Below, piece by piece: positions 44,460-56,747 of a DNA stretch of 64,000 nucleotides (its first letter is position 1; each line of letters starts with the position of its first letter). The notes under the pieces are model-generated. The model saw nothing but the letters and a program-made list of their open reading frames with translations, ran no database searches and was not told where the DNA came from. The position numbers and the translations under genes were made by a program. The stretch is from Ramazzottius varieornatus (lineage: Eukaryota > Tardigrada > Eutardigrada > Parachela > Ramazzottiidae): the NCBI GenBank assembly GCA_001949185.1, contig BDGG01000016.1, positions 765,759 through 829,758 on the forward strand. The letters run 5' to 3'.

Positions 44460-45780
44460 CTAAAAGTCTTTCGATTCGCAAGATGTGGTTTCCACGGGGT
44501 CAAAGGTATCTGGCACGAGGAAATCGTCTTCGATTTCGGTGTCGACTTCTTCCGGGTCTTCACTCCCTTCATCCGTTTGGTCCACTCCTTCGTTCTCCAT
44601 CTTGGCACTTTCATTTCTCTTCCATTTAATTCCGGTTAGCTCTTCCATCTTTTTCAGGCGATTGTAGACTACCAGACTAACCACGGTCATGCCAAAGAAA
44701 AAGTTAACAAGAACCATGAACAGGCCAATTATTATCGGGTATCTCTGTAAATAGAACCGGAAACCAGAAAGCTTCGCTTCAACATGCAATTCCATCTTAT
44801 AGATGTCCAGTCTGGAGCGGTGGACTGTAACGATAGCGTCGATGACAGGCTGGTAATGACTTTCTTTGTGGTATGGAAGGACTTCCAGGCGGATCTGCTG
44901 GAGTTCTTCCATCCAGGAAGACAGGTAGAACGGCCAAAGGATAAGCAGCCGAAGGACGTGGTGGACGAAAGAATGGTAGCGCATACTGGCTGCTCTGGCC
45001 GACGACTGGATCACTACCTCATCCATCGACCGAAGGGTAATCTCTACCATAAATGTCCCCGCATCCGTATTGACCTACGACAGAAACAAAGAAGGAAGTC
45101 GCACTGGAGGAAGATAGAAATCCTATTATGTCACCAGAAGAAGCGTATAACGTCACGGAAGGCTGGCTTGTGCAACGCGGAAACGCAATTCCGCAGTGAC
45201 GTCACAGACTGTTAGCATGAACTGCTCAAATCAGTAATCAAACGTCAACATTGCACCGGAAGTGAGTATTCGCCTGCGCTTCCAACCCGTAACTAACCTC
45301 AGACTCTGGAAGATCCATCAAAACGGAGAAGGAATAGACTTGTCCAACCATGAGAAATCCATAGCTGGGTAGTTTGGACGACTGATCAGCAATGAAAGGA
45401 ACAGTTGCGTTAGGATAGACACAGACCTCGACTTTACACTTTTCGCAGTCGGGATGCTGCAAGTTGACGGGAAAGGTCTGACGCATTTCAGGTAGCATGG
45501 AGTATTGGATCAGAAAGAATAGGAAAATAGCTAAACCCAGCACGAAGAATGTCGAGGAGACGGCAAGAAGGAAGCGGAACGAGAAGGAAAGCAGAAAATC
45601 CATAAAGTTCACTCTGGCAGCCGACAAGCGCTTCTCCACTGACAGGATGTAGTTGTATGTCCTCAGCTGGGAAACGTCTATATTCATGTCTTCGGGAGTC
45701 ATTTCGACAGGATTCAAGATCACCTGAGCTGTAGACTCAAAGTTGAACTTGATGGAACGTGCAGAAGAATTAATGGACAC
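44460..45780 (-). CDS. BSCL2: Seipin (BSCL2 homologue), lipid-droplet biogenesis protein
   Basis: Two exons, 45780-45298 and 45074-44460, join in phase for 365 residues. There are two transmembrane helices, one near residues 65-95 (LLAVSSTFFVLGLAIFLFFL) and one near 280-305 (YPIIIGLFMVLVNFFFGMTV), enclosing the conserved lumenal beta-sandwich domain. Family marks are FPVNLQHPDCEKCKVEVCVYP, LMVGQVYSFSVLMDLPESE joined to VNTDAGTFMVEITL, SSARAASMRYHSF and LDIYKMELHVEAKLSGFRFY. The C-terminal tail is acidic and cytosolic (DEGSEDPEEVDTEIEDD). Seipin forms ring oligomers at ER-lipid droplet contacts. The upstream ATG at 45780 gives an N-terminal segment of about 60 residues before TM1; an internal start is possible. 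Length fits the family. Confidence 0.92.
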
Positions 45781-46683
45781 TGTTACTGTAATATTAGTGA
45801 TGTCAAAGTGCTTCGGTGAGTGTCATGTATCGATCTATAGCTTGGTCATTTAGCTTGTTCTCATCTGGTTGGACTCACGAAGTCAGCTTCTCTTGCCGAC
45901 TCGTGGTTTTCTGATTTTGCTTATAGATAACTTGCTTGACAAAGCAGACGGAGGACCTCTCTGGAGAATAGCTTATCCGAGATGCAGTAGAATGTTTGAT
46001 GTCGGCGAACCAGGTGGTACGTCACATTCTCCAAATCTTCCACTTCTCTTCCGGAATTTCGGCAAATCAGAGGTGTATTCTTGCATTTGAGGGCTTCGAA
46101 GTCCGTGCTTTTATACTGCTGGCGGACTACAATAAGATCAACACACAATAAGTACGTACATTAAAAAACCACAATTCTACAAGGAACAACTAGCCATTCT
46201 CCTTCAAGGCATCAATAGTATTGAACATTCCCAGTTCGTACAACGAACATACGTGGTAACCGTGACTGATAACGATATCGATACTGCAGCTGAAGGCGTC
46301 GTCTTCCACCTTAATTCCTAATGGACATCGTTTCGATAACAGGGCTGCCGCCAAAGCTTCAAGAAGGGATGACCACAAAGGGTATCCACACGAACGACTG
46401 AACTGCGCAAGAATGGAGTTGTGTCCAGCAGTCAAAAGCCAACAGAAGTGCTGAAAAAGAAACTGCAAAAAATATGGTTGGTACAGCGAGTTGCTAACAT
46501 CTCCTTATGGGCCGTGGCCGTGTCTTGCGTTCCGCGACTGGTTCGAAAACTTTTGGGTCCTCTGAAGGCTTCTATTTTTATGCAAAGTGCCAACGGTAAA
46601 AAGGCAAGTAAAACGAGAAACTGCACAAAAGAAGGCGCTAAAACATGGAAGGAAACACGAAGAGGCAAATGACCATCAATGCA
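45781..46683. other. Gap between seipin and PIKfyve, only an unrecognised ORF
   Basis: A minus-strand ORF at 46190-46468 (92 codons) and another at 45921-46148 are open but show no domain I recognise. They could be 3' UTR of PIKfyve, an exon of an unknown gene, or chance. Confidence 0.35.
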
Positions 46684-49600
46684 TCAAGGAGAAGAGCGTG
46701 CTAGAGAATACCATTGATCGGGCACCGGAAGGAAATACCTTTGCATCGCATCACAGAAGCGACTTCGGTACAGTTCAGGCGAGAGAATAGTCGGCAAGAC
46801 TTTATGTCCGCCCATGGCGAAACCTTTCTTGACGACCATTTCTAGTCGTTTATCCCACGTGAAGGTTCGAATATAGTCAATGATCCCTAAGATGAGCTCT
46901 TTGCGGCCTTCATCGATACCCACCAACAGCGAGTAGTCCATAACGTACAGACTAGCCAGGAATTCCGTGTCCACACTGAGGGCTTTGCTCAGGGCCAGCT
47001 TGACTTGTGGCTGAATGTACAACGGGTGCTGACAGATGCTTCGGAGGAAGTTCTCGTCGAGCAGAACCAACTCGGCACCGTCTGCGGTTAGGCTTTCGTC
47101 GTTTAAATTGACCAAACGATTTCTCAATGAGCCTTTCAAATCGAAGACCTGCAATGAATCCTTGACCAATGACTGGCTATGGCAGTATTAAGTAAGGAAG
47201 TTGAGCCGCGTGAATTACCTGTTGTACTTTACGGCCATAAAAGAGGTTTTCCATCACCAGCAGGTTCTGCTTAGCCACAGCTCCGGTCTGCGCATTGCGG
47301 AAGCCCACGCGGTATACCCCGACTATCTTGGCCAACACCGTCGTTCTCTGTATATTGGAAGATGTATTCAGAACATGCAGTGGAAGCAGGAATAATGCTG
47401 CGTACCTTCTCTTCGATGGCCTGGGTAATATAGGCAAAGTAGTGTGGAGCGAAGTCAACGAAGCTCTGCAACTCCAAGCGCGACATCTGCTTCAAGACGA
47501 AACGTCCGTCAGCGCTCTTGGTGAAGCTGGAACCGCTTTTGCCACCGAGTGCTTTCCAAACTACGCTTCGAGATAACGATCGGATGAAACTACAATATAA
47601 AGACAACACAAGCTTATAATATTACTTCACACCGAATACTGTAATTTCGATACAGTTGTAACAGGGTCTGATGGAGGGACGCTACGGTAGCTTACCGGTC
47701 TTCTCCAGAAGGAAAGACGAGTTTCCGTAGCTTGTAAAACTCTTCGGCATAGTACACGCGGCAGTAGAACCTGGCCGAGTGGTCAGCGAACTGCACGTCC
47801 ACAAAGGGCTGATGATGGCTACCACCTTCGCTGGACCCGGAGGAAGGTTTGATGTGAAAAGTAGCTTCCGAGGTCGAATCCGTTGGCTGTACTTGACCGG
47901 TGGACGATGTAGCTCCTTCTACTTTCTGGTGCTTCGTCTCTCGGAGCAGGTTCACCCGAGCTTTGTACTCTACAGAAGTCAGCGTATAGGCAATCATGGA
48001 GCTGAGATCGTCATCATAGACAACAACGGGAAGTGCGCCACTGTCGATGGGCAAGTAGTGCTCGTTGGGCGGAAACGGCAGCGGAATAGCTTGGCTGCAA
48101 CTGCCGACCGGCGGAGCAGACCGCGTTGGTCGATGAAGTCTCGAAGAACTTGCTTCCGGTGGTTCTAGCGAAGTGGGCGTGGCTAAAGGCAGGACATTTA
48201 GGGCGGCCTCTGTCGCGCTCCGTCGAAGACAAGTCAGAGACTGATCTGTTTCCGGCTCTTCATCTTGCCCACCTGTACCAACAGCAAGTCACTGCTACGG
48301 ATTCTTTCGCTCAGTTAGCAAGGACCTACGGTCACATTACCTAAAGAAAAGCTGGCTGGTTTGTTGTTGAGCAAATCCGTGTCAAGCGGATCAATGGCGA
48401 TGGCCACGGAAGGTGGGTGGTATGTGCCACCGTGGGCCGTCAAGTCCGGTGTAGACTGGAAAGACTTTAAAGTTCGTTTCCGTTCTTCTTTACGGCGAAG
48501 AACTTCCATATCAGCCAGGTTACCGTTCCACTTCAGCGCTGTTTCCGTCACCTGCACTTTCAAGCTGGTGATGGCGTCTTCGATGTCCCAAGCGAAGCTA
48601 CTCTGCTGTGCGCAGTCGGCGTCTTCCGCCTCAGTAACTTCCAACTTCAGCAACGGTGATGCCAGCTTAACCTGCAATTGGGACGTCGGCAAATGAAATG
48701 AGCCGAATTGTTCTCTCTAGTGGCGCACACCGTCATTCTTATTGGCTGAAGTGTGCGCCACTTGGGAAAAACAATTTAATTCACTTCATTGGTCCACTGT
48801 CCCAGTTGCCGAAAGATAATCAGGATAACTATGATGGTACAGTATCGTAGGACATACCTGTAAACATTCCAGTTTGTCGCGAAACATTTGCCGATGGGAG
48901 CGAGACGATACGAGAAGCGATGGCAGCTGTTCGTGAATCTTGTCCGAGTCCAGAGCTTGTAGAGAAGCCAAGTGTTCGTTGATGGCCGAGAAGACATTGT
49001 GGCCCTTGATAGCCAAACTTTTGACTTTGTCGATGAGGGACATCCGGACTGGCATGTGGTACTGGAGGTGGTAGTTCATGACCATGGGCGGACTGACCAC
49101 CTGACGGACCTGGATGGCCGCCATCTTGAAGGCCGCAACTGTGTTGCCCATGGCGAAGAAGTGGACGTGGTCGTGGTTGAGGGAATGCTGGCAAGAGGAG
49201 GACGAAGTACGTCGGTAGTTGAGTGCGTGGAATCGGAGATCCAGATACTTGGCAAAAGACAGGCTCCAGCCTTCGTCGTTCAGTAGCGTCACCGGACTCA
49301 CTTCCCTGCAAAACAGACAAACTTGCCACATTCACTCATAATCATCTGACGCACTCAACATTCCACAATGTTTATTCCAAAATTCCAAAAAGGTGTATCG
49401 TGGGTTTGAGGAGACAAATGGGAATTAGGCTGTCAAAGCTCAGGTTTTTCAAGCACCTGCATACACAGCGGACCGTAACAGTCTTTGAACGAATGCTCGG
49501 TATGCAGGTCCGTGCTGTGGCGGCTCATTTTCTTCAGTAACCGGTCAGTCATGCTCTTGTTCTAGTTTTGTGCTCGTACTCACTTGCAGATCTTGCACCA

Positions 49601-52600
49601 AGTCCAAGTAACCAGATGCGGAAGTGGCGGCCCGCTGCTGGTGGGCAGATCGCGAATGACCACACTCAGCGCCATGTCACCAGTGGCAAAGCGTCGGATA
49701 TGCTCCTTGCTGCTCTTATGGCACTGACCATTGGGACACTGTGCTTCCGGCCGGAAGCAGAAGCTTTCCAGGTAGTCACCCAGCGTCAAGTCATTCTTGC
49801 CGTAAAACTCTATGACCAAGATCCAGGGCGAGACACAAAAGGAAGAGGGCGCTTCGTCGGACTCCACGGCGTGAATACTACACAGGATCGACAAACGTTG
49901 ATGTTGGTAGACATCGAAACAGTCCACCGCTTCGTTCTTCACTATGCTGTATGAGGTGGCGGATGAGATCGTTGCTGAGTGGGAAATACTTGGTGTGGCA
50001 CTTGGAAGCGTCGCCTGTGTGGCCGGTATCTTCAATCGACCACCGCTGGCCCGAAAGCTGGCTAGGGACCTCTGGACCGAAGCATCCTCAACAGTCTTCG
50101 TCAAGTGCGCTTGCAGCAAAGCATGGCTCGCTCCTAGACTTTTTTCTTCTGCTTGGACCACGCTTCTTCCTACAGAAGCAACCACCGGGGCGCTATCTTC
50201 CGCACGGGGAACTTCTTCAGGTAAAAGCCTCTTTGACCAAAACGGCAGCTCGCTTGTAGTGTCGGAAATTTGCGAAGGCTTGCCCAATTTTGTGAATAAG
50301 GAAACGGATGGCTGGAATGTTTCAACAAGGCGGTCAAACTTGTCAACTACACTGACTTCCAGTCGGACTTTCGGATCGTTCTGTATGTTCTCTATCGGGT
50401 TTAACTCAGGAGGAGGAATGTGGGCTTGTTGCGTTAGGAGCAGCGCCTTCTCCAGTTTCCAGTTGTACATAGCGTACACCACAAAAGCCAAGATACGCTT
50501 GACTTTGACCAGCGTACTCCGCGTATCCCCACGGAGTACCACCGTGCAACCCAGCTGCTTGGGACACCCTTCCAGGACCATCAGTGCCTTCTCACTGCCA
50601 TCCGGCATCTGGACCGTCTCCACTTCAAACTTCGCACAAGTACCCAAGCGAGGCCGTAGGAAGCGTTCGTCAATCACGCTAAACTTGTCACAGGCTGTGC
50701 AGCGCCCTATGCGCTTCATTGTGCTTGTCTTCACGTTGGCCACTAACGTGATACCTTCCTCGAAGAGGTAGTCCTGAGCTAGACGAGAAACGTTCCGCTC
50801 CACGAACAGAACGTCGGGTTGTAACTCGGAGATCTTCTTGACGTAGTTCCGCAAAAACTCTGCTTCTTGCTACAGTTAAGAACACAATTTATACTCATTT
50901 AAACGCCCGATTTCTAGTACAGTCAGTCCCAACCAAGTTGTCCCCGTTGCGTAAAACATCTGTCACTCCTTTGACGTTTCTCGTGCGACGTCAATGATAA
51001 CCCCTTCAATTTCATATTTCGGGAACCCATTTTCGCTCACAGAAAATTTCATCAAGCCGAAACAAACGTGAGGTAGGCCGAATAAGTGGTCGGACCCGGT
51101 TGGGTGACCAGTGTCACTACAACAAAAATATTACTGAGCTTTACTCTTTTGTCTTGCATTGGAACGTCCAGATATATAAGCCGAAAGCACATACCTTGCT
51201 CTAATAAACAACCTATCTTTCAAAACCCATTCGGCCACAGTAGCAGAGTTGTCACTGAAAAGAGCTCGTCGACTTCGAATTTTCAGGAAAGATTTTTCGG
51301 ACAAAGTCTTCTCGAACAGGGCATAACATTTTCGAAAAGTTTTGATCTTGAAAAATAGCTGGGGAGTCATAGTATCCAATTATCTAATAGAGCAGTTTTT
51401 AGCAGATTTTCGTGCTCTGTCACTTCGAGATTTTTGCCTTTTGCCAAACCGTTAAAAAACAGCTTCTTCCGCAAAGGAATCGATAACATTCAAGCTCGCA
51501 AACCTTCTGATGAAGTTTCTAGACGCTCTCTTATCATATAACAAATGTTTTGGGTCTCCAAATGGATTGAAGTTTGAAAATTCTCTCAAAGTCGAGTTCT
51601 GGTGGATTACTTCCTTGCATATCTCGACACAAAGCAGCGGAGAATATTTCTATGAAAGAAAACCACCGGAGGGACAAATTGGCTGGGGCAGACTGTAATT
51701 CCGATTTGTATTCAGACGGTGTCATACTTTTACTCTACCGTTCTACTATATCACGGCACCTTCCGAGTAGAAAACGTTGGCAAACGATTATATCCAGATC
51801 GTTATGCCAAGTGCCGCACGTTTTCATTGTTATTAGCTGATAGCCTGCGCCACTTGGGAAAACGATTTGGTGATTTCCTTTGCCGACGTCCCAATTGCTC
51901 CGACGGCGGGCTCTGTACCTGCATGATAGGTTCCAAGGAAGAGAACTTGCATTCCACACGCTGATACTCCAGCGCCGATCCATACAGAAGGATCCTCGGG
52001 CTGACCAAGTTCTGTCGCATCTTTCGGTGAGCAACGTTTTTGGAGCAGACGACACCAAAGACCACTCGACTATCACTCGGTACTCCGCCCGGTACCTTCT
52101 TGATATGGACATACTGCCTAATGTCCATGTCGTCCTGACCATGACGAACCTTAGGTTGAACGTGGTCGGTGACGGTGGTAGCCAGTGAGAAGATCAAGGG
52201 CAGCCAATGCTCGTCGGGTAACCCTTCCCATTGCTGTAAGTGCTGAACTAAGTCACAGAGTTTTGCCTGAAAGAGGGTCTCCAGTTCTTGCATAGACTCG
52301 GTTGGTTCTTGAGGCGGTCCGCTATAGTCTGCGTGACGCCAGAGGTTTAACACCTCAGGAATGTTCTGGAAAGCCACCTCTTCGGAGATTTCTCGTCCTT
52401 TACCGCTGGTGTCTGGTGGACCGGTCGGAGAGATGGAGGTGGAAGGCGTCAGACCGGAAGCTGCTTCGCTAAAGTTGGCCAGCTGAGTACTCAGGCTCTG
52501 AAGACTGCCGGATCTGACCACTTTTCCCTTACTCTGTCAAACAACAATAACAAAAGAAATGTGATAGACATCGGCTCGATGTTTTGTGAGATAAGAATTA

Positions 52601-54308
52601 GGCAAGCAAACTCGACAAGATCGTTATTCCTGCTGAAAGCGCGCGCCACTTGGGCAAGTAATCAAGGTCGTTTTTCTCCAGTGGCGCACGCTTGCAGCCA
52701 GTAACATGAAAAACATGCACCACTTGGGAAAAATCTGGTCGAGTTTGTTTGCTAAGATCCCGAATACACTTACTAATTTAGTACGAGTGTAAACTCTACT
52801 GACAAAGCGGACAAAGTAAAGACATTAACTTACCGCGTTGGTAGGAAGGAACAGGTCGAGATTGTCATCACTCGTGTTGGCGTTCCGACTGGATGGTGTG
52901 CCCGAGTTTTGGCGTTGTCTTTCCTGCGGGATCTCCTGCAGCCACGTGGGTTCCTCTCGCTCCAAGTCTAGATTATGTGCGAACAAGTTGACTTCCTCCA
53001 GTTCGTCCGTGACGGTCTTGAGCTTATACAGCACATATTCATCACTAAAGACCATCTCTGCGCTGGTCAAGCACTCTAAGAACTTGAAGTTCAACAGGCC
53101 TTGCCCGATACTGATCGCTAGTCGCCTGTTCTCCTCGGTCTTCCTCCTTGCCTTGATACCACCTTTCCCATGGACAACCAGCCATTCCACGATCTCGGTA
53201 CCAGAGACACAGTCCGCTACGACGCGGAAGCGATGTCGATGTTGCTTGAGCTCTAAGCCATCGTTGGCATGGCTCATCTCTAACCATATCTCCCGTAACT
53301 GTTCGAAAGACAAGCCCGACGCATCATCGGATGGTTTACGGGTGAGTGCCGGTGTGATAACTCGTTCAGTCTGACCACCGAATAGCGCGGGTGTGGGGGA
53401 GTCGGTGGAGGAAGTGAGGATGTAGCGCTGTTCGCCGTGCTGTGCCGAGTCCACAAGGGAGCACTGACGGTAGCTGAGGACGACTTGAGCACAGAAGCTG
53501 CACATGCGAATACTGTTGCTAAAACCCAGGATGTAACCGGGGATCTCTTGGCTGGCGCACTTGTTGCAGAAGATCTGGCCACAGACGCGGCAATGACGAC
53601 GACGACGGAATGTGCTGAATTTAGTACTGCATTCGTAACATTCGTGAGCTAGAGCGTCGGGCAGCCAGTATTGCTGGAAATCTCGATCGCGATATGGATG
53701 CACACTCTGCCAAGGACAAAAATAAACTTTGTTCATAGACTGGCGGAGGTACCTGATATGATTAGGGTAATTACCGTAGGTGTGCCTTTAGCAGCTATAG
53801 CCTTGATCCTCTGCAAGACATTCCCCAAATTCCGATGACGGCTTTCCGTCTGCTGCGCTTCGTCGTCCATAGTAGACGACGATGTGACATCAAGGATATC
53901 CTGGACGATACCGGAACGACGGACATTGCTACTTGCGGGTGATGGAGCGAAGAATCCTCCGCGTGAAGGCTCGGGTGGGGCATCAGACGACGCAACGGAA
54001 GTTGATGTAAGTGGTAACTCCTCGATAGGTGTTACGACATGATGGGCTGTATGTTCTTGTTCCTCGTTATGAAGCGATGACTTTTGAACAGATAGATGAG
54101 TATCGTTTGCACCTGCAAGACCGCGAAGTAGAGAGGGAGCGCAGGGAAGTAAATTAGACAATATGCAGCCGAATAACATTAACGACTCACCTGTTAACTT
54201 CTTCAGGACTCTGGATAGGACCGATTCCTTCTTATCGTTCTCCGTCTCAACAGGCAAAGGGTTGAAGGTCGTCAGGTGGAAGGGATCGTTCTCCCTTGTT
54301 AACGTCAT
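46684..54308 (-). CDS. PIKFYVE: PIKfyve / Fab1, FYVE-type phosphatidylinositol 3-phosphate 5-kinase
   Basis: Eleven exons give 1787 residues: 54308-54191, 54112-53775, 53706-52834, 52533-51919, 50869-49584, 49305-48858, 48671-48341, 48272-47696, 47589-47406, 47347-47219, 47148-46684. After a Ser-rich leader comes the FYVE zinc finger (WLPDALAHECYECSTKFSTF, RRRRHCRVCGQIFCNKCAS) at about 160-225. A DEP domain follows (DCVSGTEIVEWLVVHGKGG). Then comes the CCT/chaperonin-like region (EEGITLVANVKTSTMKRIGR, LEGCPKQLGCTVVLRGD) and the Cys-rich repeat region (FCFRPEAQCPNGQCHKSSKE, WCKICK). The C-terminal lipid kinase domain has GRFVLKQMSRLELQSFVDFA, YRVGFRNAQTG, QVFDLKGSLRNR, MDYSLLVGID and GIIDYIRTFTWDKRLEM. 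It makes PI(3,5)P2 on endosomes. Size is close to insect Fab1. Intron 4 is about 1.05 kb, the longest in the window. Confidence 0.96.
48700..48782. repeat. Palindromic repeat in PIKfyve intron 6
   Basis: Core TCTAGTGGCGCACAC / GTGTGCGCCACTTGGG, arms short. Confidence 0.8.
51785..51895. repeat. Palindromic repeat in PIKfyve intron 4
   Basis: Core GCCAAGTGCCGCACG / CCTGCGCCACTTGGG with AGATCGTT on one side and AACGATTTGGTG on the other. Confidence 0.8.
52598..52762. repeat. Palindromic repeat, double copy, in PIKfyve intron 3
   Basis: Left arm GGCAAGCAAACTCGACAAGA, two cores (GCGCGCCACTTGGGC and CCAGTGGCGCACGCTTG / GCACCACTTGGG), right arm TCTGGTCGAGTTTGTTTGC. Confidence 0.85.
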
Positions 54309-54712
54309 TACTTCGCCAATGAACAGAAAAAGGGACTGCGTCCACCATATACATCATCCAGATAAGTCCAGACTCCAAGATTTTATGGGAATGTGAGATG
54401 GAAAACCACAACAAATGCAACTTTTTCGTCAGTGCTTGATAAATGAACAGCACACGGCTTGCGAAAAATGTGAGTGTGCGACCGGACGAGCTTGCAGTGA
54501 CTACTCGATCGAGAGCCGTACCCTGTCCTCATGACTCATCGTACAAGCAAGCAATCGCAAACTCGCTTCAAGAAAATTAATAAAACGTGACAACAATTTC
54601 TCTACTTTGAAGTTTATTCTCCCTTCCCGGAATTTGTAGTGGCCGACTCATGATCTGGCTCTGGACTGTACAGCTCTGGATGTTATCGCTGCTGTGAGAA
54701 AGTGCTCGGGCA
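54309..54712. promoter_or_regulatory. Divergent promoter region of PIKfyve and the WD40 gene
   Basis: The start codons at 54308 (-) and 54713 (+) leave 404 bases for both 5' regions. No specific element is recognised. Confidence 0.4.
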
Positions 54713-56407
54713 ATGCCTATACCGCTAATTCACGTTGGAAACGGACCGCAAATATTCCAGTTAACTCCTTCCTGCTCTACATTCAAGAATGTCTTTCAAC
54801 GCGATACGGGTCTCCCCGCTGATCCGGAGAAGACAGACACCGATGTCCAAGCTGCGACCCCCGAACCTCTGCACAAGAAGCCGAAGAACAGTGCGCGGAG
54901 AAGAGTTCCAAACGTTACCGACTTCATTCTACACCGCGATACATTATCCGCTGCTCCGGTTTTGGCATGGACTGGCCGAAGAGGGCTGTTGACGGCAGCC
55001 AACTCCTCCCCCACACTTCTTGGATGCCATGATCAAACCGGGATGTGGACACCAAGTAGCCGCGCAGCGTTGTATGGAATATTCAAACCCACTCACAGCG
55101 TATGTCATAAATTTGATAATTGCTGCTTTTGAAGGTTGTTTACATCCTCGCGCATGACGTCATCTGCACCTCTGCTGATGACTAATGGGCTCGTGACGTC
55201 ATGCGTCACTTTTGACCTTCTTTGTTAAGTAGGGTTTGTTGTAGTGGAAAGAGTCTATGGGTTTGGGCTCTACATTCGTTACAAAATTTTCTCCCTCCGG
55301 AAAGTTGTTGATGGCTGGTTACGAGAACCGTGTGATAGACATTATCTATGTCAGCCAGAATAGTTCCACCAGAATCGAGAATGGACACAGTGACTGCGTG
55401 AACAACGCGTGCTGGATCGACGAACTTCATTTCGCCACTGGCTCCGATGATCAAAGTACGTAACAGTTTCAAAACAATCACTGTTTCATGGTAATCAACG
55501 GTTTTCGGTTGCAGAGGTTTCCGTGTGGGATGTTCGTAAGTGTACGAGCCCTCTCGCCAGCACCAAAATTTACCACCCTCAGCCGCGTGAGCAGTTTCAT
55601 CTCGGTGAAGCAGATCTGAACATCAAAGACCTCCACTACTTCCCCTCCGAACTTCCTTCCCACCCAGCCTACCTCATCGTGACGACGTTCGCCGCTTCTG
55701 TCTTTCGTCTAGAACTCGCTGCTGACTTTCGGTTACGACTCCCCGCTCCGTGCCTGACATCAGTGCCAGTCAAGAGCGGCTGCAGTCGTTCCGCACTCTT
55801 TCCCGCTGGACATCTCTACGCAGGCAAACTGATAGTCTCGTACCGCGACTCATGCTGTCTAGACATAGTAGATGTTCTTTCTCAGCCTTTAAAACGACCA
55901 AAGGGCGGTAGTACCATTTGCGGAAAGCATGAAGGGCGGTTTACGAAGTTCGAAGAAGAAACTGTCGAACCTTTCCGTAGTCTCACAGTCGATCCAACTG
56001 GCAAAGGTTTCCTGGCAGGACATGCAAGGATAACGAAACTGCATGGTAGAAGGTCGAATGTGACTTATTATTCGCTCCAAGAAGAGCAGGGGAAGTTTAA
56101 ATCCGAAAGGAAGTTATTCTTCCCACAGAAAGGCTCCGAGTCTGTCTACCAGAGTTCCTCCTTCTCGAAGAATGGTTACTTCATAGCCAGTCCGCAAGAC
56201 CGAAGAGTAGATATATTGACCAATGGTGAGAGTTCTCAGCTCTTTAGTGAGCAAAAAGGGGGACCGAAGCAGTTCACCCTGGCTTCCGTGCTGCCTTTCC
56301 CCAAATGTGGGGATATCATTTGCACGGATGTTTCACCCATGGACAACTGTACTGTGGCTTCCGGATGTGAGCTCGGTCATGTTCACCTCTCTCAACCTGC
56401 ATTTTGA
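54713..56407 (+). CDS. WD40-repeat protein, possibly a DCAF (CUL4-DDB1 substrate receptor) type
   Basis: Three exons give 496 residues: 54713-55099, 55245-55455, 55515-56407, all in phase. The N-terminal 130 residues include a basic patch (HKKPKNSARRRVP). WD40 signals follow: YGIFKPTHS joining WKESMGLGSTFVTKFSPSGK, then MAGYENRVIDIIYV, then IENGHSDCVNNACWID, FATGSDDQ and KVSVWDVRKC. A FRSLTVDPTGKGFLAGHA repeat comes next, and the end reads CTDVSPMDNCTVASGCELGH. The GHSDCVN...FATGSDD...VWDxR unit is the kind found in DCAF10/WDR32 and related adaptors. That is only suggestive, and I could not place it in a named family firmly. The WDxR ending is typical of DDB1-binding propellers. It runs divergently from PIKfyve and converges on TMEM209, with only about 340 bases between stops. 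Confidence 0.75.
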
Positions 56408-56747
56408 ATCTGTGATTACGAGAACATAGTTTTAGATTTTGAACGCCTGTTTGAAGAACTTTTATTCTATTTGTTCGATGACTGGATTCTTTTCTGACTG
56501 ACGATTCACACGATTTCATTTCGGAATATTTTTATAGAGCTGCAACTTGATCAGTCGCTTTACGCGACTTGCTTATCGTAACGAAGCAGCGAGAGGAATA
56601 CATCACGTACCAACACAGAAAACGATTCTTTCACAAATGAGATCGCCTCTTCAAACCTGAGCGAATAACGGAGTTAACATCCAGATCACTTCAAACTAGC
56701 ACGAAGTAACAGGTTACCATCTTGGCAGAGAGGGAAAGATCATTTGT

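Noticed and set aside
49944..50771. Plus-strand ORF of 275 codons within PIKfyve
   Set aside because: It is the antisense shadow of the long PIKfyve exon 50869-49584, whose protein matches the family throughout.
52838..53374. 178-codon plus-strand ORF
   Set aside because: Antisense to the FYVE/DEP exon of PIKfyve.
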